Source: Nageia nagi
Taxonomy: Eukaryota; Pinophyta
Length of the DNA stretch: 64,000 bases
Reading direction: 5' to 3'
Assembly (NCBI GenBank): GCA_050084985.1
Contig: JBITNC010000001.1
Coordinates: 151,714,001 to 151,778,000 of the forward strand
In this document: one piece after another, positions 37,521 through 47,045 of the stretch
Layout of the letters: every line of letters starts with the position of its first letter
Position numbering within the stretch: position 1 is the first letter of the stretch
Position numbers and translations under genes: made by a program
The notes under the pieces: model-generated
Told to the model about the DNA's origin: nothing
Databases searched by the model: none
What the model saw: only the letters and a program-made list of their open reading frames with translations

Positions 37521-38290
37521 GTGTTAGAATGTATAATGCATTGTTGTAAGGTCTCTTAATGTAATTCACTTAATACTAAAGGGTATCCCTAGATGCCTAA
37601 AGTATTTAGTGAATATGGTAAATTCACTAATACTTAAGAGTATCCTTAGATACCTTTTAAGTATTTATGAATAAAATAATGTAATTTATCCTTCACTCCT
37701 TCTCATGAGCATGCCCCTTGGGTAAAAGGGTGATTCATGTCATGAAAATGTATAATGACTAAAAGGGTGATCCAAGGGAGAATTTTGGCTTATAAATAGA
37801 AGGACCTTTCCTTGAGATTATACACTTAAGTATAATTTCAATGTACCATAAGAGTGGCATAAGAAACCATTTTTGAATAATCTTTTCTTATTCATATAAG
37901 CTCTTTCGCATAAGGAAGAAATCACTATATGCAAATAATCTTTACTTATTCACATAAGATCTTTCGTTCTCGCACAAGGAAGAAATCTTTGTATGTAAAT
38001 AATTTTTTATTATTTGCAGAAGCTCTCTTACTCTCGCATAAGTAATAAACCACCATATGCAAATAATAATTGCTTATTCACTTAAGCTCTCTCACTCTCT
38101 CAAAAGGAAGAAATCACCATATGTGAATAATCTTTTCTTATTCGTATAATCTCTCTCACTCTCGTACAAGGAAGAAATTACCATTCACATGGTTCACACA
38201 AGATTTCCTAGGTAAGTGCAAAAGAGACCTCCTAGTGTGGAGGTTTTAATCACATTATGATGAGATGTGACACTAAAAGTCCTAACATCA
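37521..38290 (+). mobile_element. 3' LTR, copia family A related, with internal minisatellite
   Basis: Starts TGTTAGAATGTATAATGCAT, as in the LTR ending at 31,044. It contains GGCTTATAAATAGAAGG as core promoter (about 37,787). Its downstream half differs from the other copies because five 64-bp repeats (37,874-38,185) occupy it. The right end is estimated. Confidence 0.75.
37874..38185 (+). repeat. 64-bp minisatellite, five copies, in the LTR
   Basis: Units begin at about 37,874, 37,930, 37,994, 38,058 and 38,122. Each has AAATAAT...TTATTC, then AAGCTCTCTCACTCTCGCA and AAGGAAGAAATCACCAT. The first unit is eight bases shorter. Confidence 0.9.
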
Positions 38291-38559
38291 TCCATCTATA
38301 AGTACAACATTCATAAGAGAAATAATATTTCATGATGCAAGAATACAAAAGATGATATCAATTCATGAAAAATGTGGTATTGAGCAAGAATGACTTTGTA
38401 ATACCTTAGTTATGATGCATATTATCAATGTTGATATCAACCCTTTTTTCACTTTATTTCCTAGAAATATCCTTCATAACTTTGAGTTTCACTTGTGTGC
38501 ATGTTCACATCATGACCTCTTTGCATATGAGAACTAATTTATTTTGGCATACCTTGGTG

Positions 38560-38930
38560 CTATTGAGCTTCATTATTGTAATTATTGACCTTAGCTCTTT
38601 TATTGCATATAAAACTTGATATATGCACATAATATTTAACATGATATATGTACATAATTTTTTAGCTCATATATACACATGAATACCTTAGCATTACTAG
38701 GCTTTATTCTTACAATTATTGACATCACTCAAGTGGAAAGTCTAAGAAACTATCTTCTTTGTAATAATTGGGTATTAAAATATGATTATTGACATTAGCC
38801 CTTTAACATTATATATGCATATAATTTCTAAGCTCATATACGTACATAGAATGCCTTAGCACTCTCAAGGTTCATTCCTACAATTGTTGATGTCACTCAA
38901 GTGAGAGCCTAGGAAATCTAGTTTACCTTA
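38560..38930. repeat. Degenerate tandem repeat, about 167-bp unit
   Basis: AGCTCATATA.ACA and ACAATT.TTGA..TCACTCAAGTG blocks occur at about 38,665-38,736 and again at 38,831-38,902, with a third weaker copy to the left. No coding content. Confidence 0.65.
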
Positions 38931-40180
38931 GAGTTTCTTAGTATTTTAACTTATTTTATAGATGTCATCACATGCACCCATGAGCCTTTTTATTTCCTTG
39001 CTCTTTGTTTTCTTGAGAGTGTAACTCAATGAAGATGATGTCAACATGGGGAATGAATCAAGAATAAGGAATTTAGTGTTAAGTATTTATTCTCTTGAGA
39101 TGTTCTACTAGAAAGATGTTGACACAAACCTAGGAAAAAGTGTCTTTGAACCATTCTACCTATGCCCAAACTTGGGACATGGGTTTGCTGATGTCATCTT
39201 CCAAATAATATTAAACATTGAGGAAAATATATCATTTTAACCCAAATGGCCCATATAAGGCTCGGGATGCTTAAAGTTACACTCAAAAACTCATATTCTT
39301 AACTAGGAATAAGTGTTTTTGAGACTCTAAATCACCTGACTGGTTCACATCCATCCAAGAAGGCTTTTTCTTTACCTAGGAATGCTTAATTTTGGTTAAA
39401 GCATTTTCAAAGGTTCCTATAAATGATCATTTGAATAGATTTTTAAGCACACTTATTATATAATGAAAAGAAAATAATAGTTGGGAATAGAAGAAAAAGT
39501 GAATATGTTAAAATTTCCAAAGGAACTTTAGAAATTACAACAATTACAAACAATAATTAAATATGAAATAAAAATTAAATATAAAAAATAATTATGGATT
39601 AATTTTTTTAATGTCGAACCATTCTTATTATCAATTTAAAATGTTTAATTATTTATTTAAATATTTCAATTATTTTTAAATATATTTGAACTATTATTTT
39701 TCTAAATTTATTATAGTTATTTTTTATAATATCAAATTTATTAGTCGATTAATTTTTATTTTTTAAAAAAGTTACAACTATCATTGTAGGATGCCACTTG
39801 TTGTAATAATAGAAATCAACTTATATGATAGCATAGCCACCTCTACTAAGTAGATGCCATGATATTTCCTATGTACTATTACCTAAAAATGTGTCCAATG
39901 TAATTAGTGAAATACAACATTTGAAGTTAAATTTGACTTTGAAATTATTTATAGTTATCAAAGGAAAAAAGTAGAGGAATAAAAAATATAAAAAGTTTAT
40001 TTTGGTTAGAAAGGATATATTAATGATAATACTACTAATGTGTAAATAATATTCAAAATTCTTTGATTAGGGAATTGGAGTTCACACTTTTTATATATCA
40101 TATGGAAAAGATATAAGGGTCACAAGCCCTAGTGGGGGTGGTGCAGTGGTGGGGCTTTGGGTTGATGGTTTTAGAATTTG
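38931..40180. other. Spacer, nothing recognised
   Basis: AT-rich sequence with no repeats, domains or splice-bounded exons that I could support. Confidence 0.4.
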
Positions 40181-40182
40181 TA

Positions 40183-40640
40183 ATGTAATATTGTGTAATA
40201 TTTCTCTTTAATGTAAATTCATTTAATACTTAAAGTATCTTTAGATACCTTAAAGTATTAAGAGAATAAAAATAAGAATATGATTAAAAGTAGGTAAAAG
40301 ATTAAAAATAGAAAAGGGATTAAGTATAGAGTGGGTTTCTTCTTATAAAAAGAGAAGAACCCTTCCCCCTCTCAAATAATACATAGTTTTAATGCAAGAT
40401 TTGCTAATGTTTTAGAGTTTGTGAGAGAGAGAGGAGATTTTGTAAGAGGTATTTGAGAATAAGAAGATCTTAGTTAGTGGATGTACTCCCAAGGAGGGAG
40501 GAACCACTTTATACCTTGTGTTATTTGTGAGATTGACTTGATTTATTATGCTATTTTATTGATGTTGTAAGTGCCTTATTGAGATCTTGGGAGATTAGAA
40601 GTTAATTAGAAAGGGTTAATTTCTTTAGGTGGTAGGTTCA
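40183..40640 (+). mobile_element. Diverged LTR related to family A (solo)
   Basis: Shares the order of landmarks with the LTRs at 10,722 and 30,493: TTTAATACTTAAAGTATC, then CTTATAAAAAGAG as core promoter, then GGATGTACTCC and GAGGAACCACTTTAT, then TTGAGATCTTGGGAG. No primer site or polypurine tract is attached. Confidence 0.65.
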
Positions 40641-41373
40641 AGGTTTTAAACTTGTGGGGGTGTATGTGTTACAACAAAAAAAAAGGAAAAGAAAAGATAT
40701 AAGGGTCACTAAGAGATGTATCTAATTCCATAGGGGAAGAATATTATGTGCCATATTCCTTAACATATAAGAGAAAACTAAAATAAATTTCTAATGTGAT
40801 AATTAAACATAGTGAAAGTGGCTTAATATAATATTTAAGATAAATATAATTAATTGTAGAAGGGACCATTGAAACCTTTTCTTGTAATCAAAACCTTTAT
40901 AAACTTATATAATATACTAATAGGTCTATATTTAGTGCATGTAATGAATATGGAAAAAAAGAGTATGTATAATGGGATTAAATGGTTTATATGATTTCCT
41001 TATAAGCCTAAACTCCATAGACCATCCAAGAAGTATCATTCAATGAAGTAGAAGAAATATGATATGGTATTTGGTGACCAATGCTCATCAATATAAAGAG
41101 GTTATCTCTATTGTCATGAGTTGGAGAGGTTATTTTATGCTAAAAGTATAAAATATTTAACTTGCCAAGTCTTGGCTCTTTGATTTTACCTATATGTTAA
41201 CCTTCTATATTGATTCAAGAAATCATAAAGATAATCCTTTTATTTGACTAAACATATATTTTCTTAACAAGTTATCCTTCATATCATCCTTTTTGTTGTT
41301 TTTATGCTTAATTAATAAATATATGCTAATTCTATAATCTTACTATAGAAAATTAAACTTATTTATTTCCTTA

Positions 41374-41375
<2 letters not shown>
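40641..41375. other. Spacer, nothing recognised
   Basis: AT-rich, no supported feature. Confidence 0.4.
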
Positions 41376-41420
<45 letters not shown>

Positions 41421-41539
41421 GCGGAATTCACCAAGTATTGGATTGTTCACCCACCAATATGGAACGTGAGCTGGGTTTAGACCATCGTGAGACATGTTAG
41501 TTTTACCCTACTGATATATATATATATATATATATATAT
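41376..41539. repeat. Two (TA)n tracts bracketing the first rRNA copy
   Basis: Alternating TA at 41,376-41,416 and at 41,515-41,539. Each tract ends with TGAAGC, the start of an rRNA copy. Confidence 0.9.
41418..41514 (+). pseudogene. 25S rRNA fragment, first copy
   Basis: A 97-base segment containing ACCAAGTATTGGATTGTTCA, GGAACGTGAGCTGGGTTTAG and TTAGTTTTACCCTACTGA. These are highly conserved blocks near the 3' end of nuclear large-subunit rRNA (domain VI region). It is truncated and stands outside any rDNA unit, so it is a relic. It is closer to the conserved sequence than the second copy. Confidence 0.9.
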
Positions 41540-41785
41540 GAAGCAGAATTCACCAAGTATTGGATTGTTCACCCACCAATATGGAACGTGAGCTAGGTTT
41601 GGACCATTGTGAGACATGTTAGTTTTACCCTACTGATGCTTTGCACCATAATAGTAATTCAACTTAGTACAAGAGGAACCATTGATTCACACATTTGGTC
41701 ATTGTGCTTAGTTGAAAAGCCAATGGTCCAAAGCTATCATGTGTCAAATTATGTTTGAATGCCTTTAAGTCAAAATCCACACACA
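41540..41785 (+). pseudogene. 25S rRNA 3'-end fragment, second copy, with sarcin-ricin loop
   Basis: Repeats the first copy (from GAAGCAGAATTCACC) and continues through the conserved LSU sequence. AGTACAAGAGGAACC (41,666-41,680) is the sarcin-ricin loop AGTACGAGAGGAAC with the G of its CpG changed to A. Further conserved blocks include TTGGTCATTGTGCTTAGTTG and GAATGCCTTTAAGTCAAAAT. It ends about where GAATCC is followed by variable sequence. The substitutions are mainly decayed CpG sites. It is not a working rRNA gene. Confidence 0.92.
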
Positions 41786-42886
41786 TACTATATATATATT
41801 TATGAAACCATCTTTATGAGATAATTTTTAAGAATTAGATTTCATTTCTGGGGGATTCTTTTCTATCAACTAGTCACTTGGGATTCACACCGGAACCCAT
41901 CCATGCCAGCATGGTCACCCTTCAAGTGAACTTTAACAAATCCACATGATGTGAGGGGGGAGAGCTTGAGAGTTTTATCTTCCCACTCCTCTCCAACTCA
42001 CCTCACACATATTATATATATCTTATCTAATAAACTATTCCAATATATTCTTGAACTACTATATATTGTGCTTGAGTAAAGGCCTAATTGCACCCATATA
42101 GTTGTCACTCTCTAATTGCTTGAAGTTAAAAATGTAAATCTATCATTCTTGGATTTATGTTCATTATGGATTTTGATTAATTGATTATACAATTTTAACT
42201 GTAAAATTGACTATTATGTTTAGGAAATAGGTGGATAATTTCTTTTATCATTCATATTTAGATTTAGATTTTCTAATTTTATTTATCATCATCTATTTAA
42301 TGTATACTCAATATCTGCCTCTACTTGATTCTTCTAATTCTTTTAGGGGAATGTTGTATTATTTTTTTTTCTATTAAAATATAATCTACATATTTAAATT
42401 TATAATCATAATCTTAAATCTCAAGTTTATTTATTTTTATGTGTTTTGCATCATGATTTAATTATTAGAATGTTGAACTATAAAAATATAATTTTATAGC
42501 AATATGTTTTCAAATTCAAAATAATTTAGAATTACTTACTTTACTTCAAGATAGTTATTGTGCACTTTTAATTTTGTTTTAAGATAATATTAATTATTTT
42601 AAATACATTTCTAAATGAAGGCACATGGGATGTAGATGTGTATGTCAACAATATTTTTTATTTCAAAATTATAGGGTAGAAACACTAAAAGATATAATGT
42701 ACGTATTTTTAAGATATTGCTAAATAAAAGCATATGGGATGTAGATATATCTCAAAGATATTTGTTATGTCAAATTTATATGATAAAAATACTAAAAAAG
42801 ATTATAAACAATAAATTATCATGAAAATATAGATATATTATGCAAACAATAGATAAACTTATGTTAATAATAAATAAAATTCTAAT
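41786..42886. other. Spacer after the rRNA relic
   Basis: A GC-richer patch at about 41,875-42,000 (GGAACCCATCCATGCCAGC, then GTGAGGGGGGAGAGC) is not rRNA that I recognise. The remainder is plain AT-rich sequence. Confidence 0.4.
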
Positions 42887-43044
42887 ACTAGCTTTGATAT
42901 AACCCCTTATATATCAAAAAATGCTAAGAGATATCATTTCGAGGCGCCTATCTTGGATATAGCAATACCAAGAAATGAGATAGGTGCCTCAAAATGATAT
43001 CTCTTGGCATTTTTTGATATATAAGGGGTTATATCAAAGCTAGT
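42887..43044. repeat. 158-bp near-perfect inverted repeat (long hairpin)
   Basis: Arms 42,887-42,953 and 42,978-43,044 are 67 bases each and pair with only three mismatches, all transitions. A 24-base loop itself begins TGG and contains CCA, which extends the stem. The outer ends read CTAGCTTTGATATAACCCC / GGGGTTATATCAAAGCTAG. It is probably a small foldback transposon (MITE-like) or an inverted duplication. A precursor of small RNA is possible but untested. Confidence 0.9.
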
Positions 43045-43225
43045 GGCATCCATCGTCGCGTGATTATTGAATTATAATATTAAGAGATATAATACAAATG
43101 CAAATATTATTTTAAAAATAATGTTTAACAAATGAATATGACTCATACATAAGGAGTCATTGACAAATAATATTGAGTAAGATTTAAAAAAATTCAAAAT
43201 TAATCATAGTAATATTGATTTTTGG

Positions 43226-45187
43226 CTACTCCAAAGATTTGAGTCTTTCTTCTTCAGCTTTCCTTTGCACAACTCCTTTTCCTGATTTCAATTTTGCATA
43301 ACAATCGTATGGAAATGGTGCTAAAATTCTAAGTCCATCCAATGCTTTGATGTGAGATATAGCAACAAATGTTAAACCTTGCCTTTCCCTTTCTCCAATA
43401 TCTATTGTTGCTTTATTAAGTGTCAAACCTTGTGATTTATGTATTGTTAAGCCCCAAGCCAATCGTAATGGAAGTTGACGTGTTTGACCTCTTTCTATAG
43501 GTATAATTGGAACAACTTTACCTTCAAGTGAACATCCTGTAAAATGATCAAATTCAACCATAACATATGTTGGTAGATCAGGTGGAGAATTCCCTGGTTT
43601 GTATACAATTTTTCTAACATATCCCAAAGCACCATTAACAAGTCCAACTTTTGTCCATAAGTTAGATGTTAGCATAACTCTTACATTATTTGCAATTAAT
43701 AACTCAATTTCAAGCTCTTCACTATCACCCCCTCCTTGTTTTGTGCTCCCTGATTTTGTTGCAATACTACGTGCTACTGGAAAATTTAACTTGAGTCTGT
43801 GATAGGAATTCGAAGTGCTCCATGGATTGTAGTGGCACCAATGTTGAATGTAGCAACTCCAGTAGGTGCAAGTAAAAGAAGGGGAGAATGTTTTATAGAT
43901 GGTAAGTCTTGAAATGCTTGACGAAGTGCTCCAATTAGATACGATTTTTCTGTTCCTGCTGTTCCTTGAATTATCATATATAAAGGGTCTATATGTTGTT
44001 CCTGATTATAATGTGTCATTATTATATCATATGCTTGTTTTTGTTTCATGCTAAGGCTCTCATATAGGTAATTTAAAGGGGAATCATCATCAATAAATGC
44101 ACCATTTTGTTTCATTCTGGTTATCCAATTTATTGCTTTCTTTGTGTATTCTTCTGATATATATTCATTATCCCATTGTGCTTGTCTATCAACATCCCTT
44201 CTACCAAGCATATCTATTTATGTCCTTGTAAAGTGATTTCCACGATGTAATTGGGCTATAATTTCCCATTCATTCTCTATAGTGTTCTGATGAACTGTTC
44301 ATTCATCATCATCTTCTGAATCATTATGATGTTCTTGTTCTGTATTTTGGATATTATTCATTCTCTCAATATGCCAAGGCCTATAGTTGAATGCCTCCCA
44401 ATTTGTTATGATTGTGCTATCATCAACCCCGATATATCTTTCTATATTTCTAAATGGCTTGTAAAGTAACAACTCTGACCAACAAAATTCAATAAATTTT
44501 TCCGATTCTTTTTCAGGAATGGTCATAAAACGTGGCCATGCCCTCACAATAGCTACATTTTTTCTAGTGCTCCATTTCAACTCACTTCTTCGTCTTGGAT
44601 TATATGTCCATGATTTAGCTGCATCAATAAGTGAGATAGTTTCCATCATACATGGTCGTTGAATATATCCATCAATTAAAGACTTACCATTTCTTTCTGT
44701 TTCTTCTTCATCAATATTTTCCACCTCCTTGAAAACTTTTCGTCCAACATTTAGAGAAATAAAAACTCTACTACATTCAACCAATGGAAGCTCTAATAAC
44801 ATATGACATGTTTCTTGTGCTCCTATATCTCTCTCAATAATTGTTTCAGTTAGAAGACACCTATATGCTCTTGTTGCTAAATCATCATCATTTTCTAAAT
44901 TTGTAATTCGCATCAACATTTCTTGATAGGTTTCTGAACTTTTCTCAGCCTTAGCAGCATATTTAGCAATATAATTGATAACAGCATGCTTTGATAGAAT
45001 AGGTTGCCAATCTACATTTGCTCTCCATAATTGTAATATATGTCGATTATGTGTATTGACTCGATCATCATTTCTTATTGGTTCATACTTTTTATCTTTG
45101 GTTTCTAGATCTTCATATAATTTGACTCGATCATCATTTCTTATTGGTTCATACTTTTTATCTTTGGTTTCTGGATCTTCATATAGT
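43226..45187 (-). pseudogene. Helitron Rep/helicase (RepHel) relic with central deletion
   Basis: Minus strand from 45,187: a Rep-end block (ILQLWRANVDWQPILSKHAV, YIAKYAAKAEKSSETYQ), then a 206-codon open stretch (44,299-44,919), and two in-frame stops. The PIF1-type helicase start follows (LSMKQKQAYDIIM) with Walker A region IIQGTAGTEKSYLIGAL and LLLLAPTGVATFNIG. At 43,786-43,800 the frame jumps from IHGALRIPIT to FPVARSIATKSGS, so about 200 residues with the Walker B (DE) motif are gone. The C-terminal part (43,226-43,675) is open: VMLTSNLWTKVGLVNGALG, LPLRLAWGLTIHKSQGLTL and TFVAISHIKALDGL. Walker A has Glu in place of the Gly before Lys-Ser. Such proteins drive rolling-circle transposition; this copy cannot. 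Confidence 0.88.
45056..45187 (-). repeat. 66-bp in-frame tandem duplication in RepHel relic
   Basis: Two copies (45,056-45,121; 45,122-45,187) differ at two or three bases and encode the 22-residue KLYEDLETKDKKYEPIRNDD block twice. Two stop codons lie just upstream. Confidence 0.92.
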
Positions 45188-45319
45188 TATTATTTTCTAA
45201 TAACTATTGTTGAACACATCCTAAGATTATTATTAAGATTCATGATATCATCGTCTATTATTCAATAAAATGTAATTACATAAAATATCTAAGGAAACCA
45301 AACATTTGTCATCCTTATC

Positions 45320-45435
45320 AGGAGACAACTCTGCCATCATAGCATAAGATCATTTGGATCTATTTAACATGTGAAACGATAAATGTGGAGATGAGGAGAC
45401 AACTCTGCCATCATAGCATAAGATCATTTGGATCT
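45320..45435. repeat. 42-bp direct repeat, 74 bases apart
   Basis: AGGAGACAACTCTGCCATCA and the next 22 bases occur identically at 45,320-45,361 and 45,394-45,435. Confidence 0.92.
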
Positions 45436-46930
45436 TGTTGCATATGACGTATCTTCACATCAGTAAAAGAAAGAACATTGGGCATGGCCCTCACCATTCT
45501 TTGTAAGTATGAACTGGAGAGACTGAACTTGTGTTCTTTCTTCTCTTAAATAAAATTTATGTATTTTTTCATCCTCTTAAATATTTTTGAAATTTTTTAG
45601 TTATATTTTTTATTATACCTATAATATTTTTTTCTTATACCATAAAATTATAATATTATGACAGAACGCTTTTCGACAAGAGGTTTACCGAGCCCAACAA
45701 AAAACTATGGCGATAATGTGGATTCACTACATGTAATGACAACCATATAAAATAATGTTGTGGATGACTGTATTGACTCTGTTAAAGTATAAATATCAAT
45801 CTACTTATTCAAATATCAAAGTAGAAGTGCATTGGCATTGCGTGGTGGAGATGCATGGCAAATTGAAAACCACGAAATGTGATGGAAACAATATAAACTA
45901 AATTAATTTGGTATAATGGGGATTTTATGATCTTGTGTTGATTTTATTGAATAACTTTCTAATGAAAAGAAGGCATCAACAACGAATATGTTAGACCAAG
46001 ACATGTAAAACTTTGTGAATTCAGAGCATTTTTTGATAAAGTTTTATGCGAACAGCAAGATAAGAAGCGCAAAAGAATTCAGAGTATAAATTGTATGTAA
46101 AATAAGAAATAAGAAATATTACAGTAAAAATATATTTACAATAGCAGAGAATTAACTTACAATAAAATTAAAGTTCTCTTCTGTTTTTACAATCTTTTGT
46201 TCCAACTTTGCTTGTTCGAATTCACTGCATCTCTCGATTGATTTGGGAATGAATTTTTATGATGTTTGATATTCTTCCTTCCATTTATATAATAATTTTT
46301 GAAAAGATGTGTCTTTTAATATTTCAGTCGGCTATATAATTTTAATTTTAAAAAAATTATTTTCCCGCCAATTGTTTAACAGACGGACTCACATGTGACA
46401 TTTTGCTCCCCCACTCCACCCCCATGCTGCAGCTGTAGAAACGCCTCTCGGCGTAATAAAAACTTCTTATACCATATCACATGAATAGAATTAATTAATA
46501 TATATTTTTAATATAATTTTATACTCACATAATTAGATTTTACAATTCTCCTTTATCTTTTGAAATCATATATCCACTATTTAAATATCTAATTAACATG
46601 AATATAAGCAATTTTCATTTATACAAATAAAAAGTTGAAATATTTTAAAGTAGAAAAGAAAACAAAATACATAACATAGAACCATGAATAAAAAAAAATG
46701 CAACCAAGTCCAAAAACATATAAAATCTAAGTTATGAACACATGTTAAGGAGGAATGTGTGTGTACTGCTTTTAAATATGTTGCGATGTTTGGAGTAATG
46801 GGCTACTGATCATCAATGGATGGCTTCTAGATTTGTTGTTTCAGATTAAGTTGGTTGGTCAGTTTGTTTGATTTATGAGCGAATCTTCAAGTTCATCAGT
46901 GAATGGACGCACCCATTCCCATCTTCTGCC
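45436..46930. other. Region between Helitron relic and kinase gene
   Basis: No coding domain was recognised. A GC-richer patch at 46,380-46,455 (CTCCCCCACTCCACCCCCATG) could be promoter-proximal sequence of the kinase gene, but this is only a guess. Confidence 0.35.
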
Positions 46931-46935
46931 TGTTT

Positions 46936-46946
46936 CTAATTTATAG
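46936..46946 (+). promoter_or_regulatory. Possible TATA box of kinase gene
   Basis: TAATTTATAGAG lies about 105 bases before the ATG at 47,046, a normal plant distance allowing a short leader. AT-rich surroundings make this weak. Confidence 0.3.
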
Positions 46947-47045
46947 AGCTTGCAGTTTGATTCCATTTCCCTCATCCTAATCTTGTTCAGATTGTATTTT
47001 GATCACAAATAGCTTCCTGCAACTCTACTCCCACCATTATGGACG

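Noticed and set aside
37874-38185. CRISPR-like array
   Set aside because: The 64-bp units are contiguous with no unique spacers, within a plant LTR.
41418-41785. A functional rRNA gene
   Set aside because: Only the 3' part of the LSU is present, it is duplicated, and conserved positions including the sarcin-ricin loop are mutated.
42887-43044. The long hairpin as the 3' terminal hairpin of the Helitron
   Set aside because: Helitron end hairpins are short (about 10 bp stems) and sit just before CTRR; this one has 67-bp arms and no clear CTRR end.
43599-43802. Plus-strand frame opposite the helicase relic
   Set aside because: Antisense shadow of the RepHel coding sequence.
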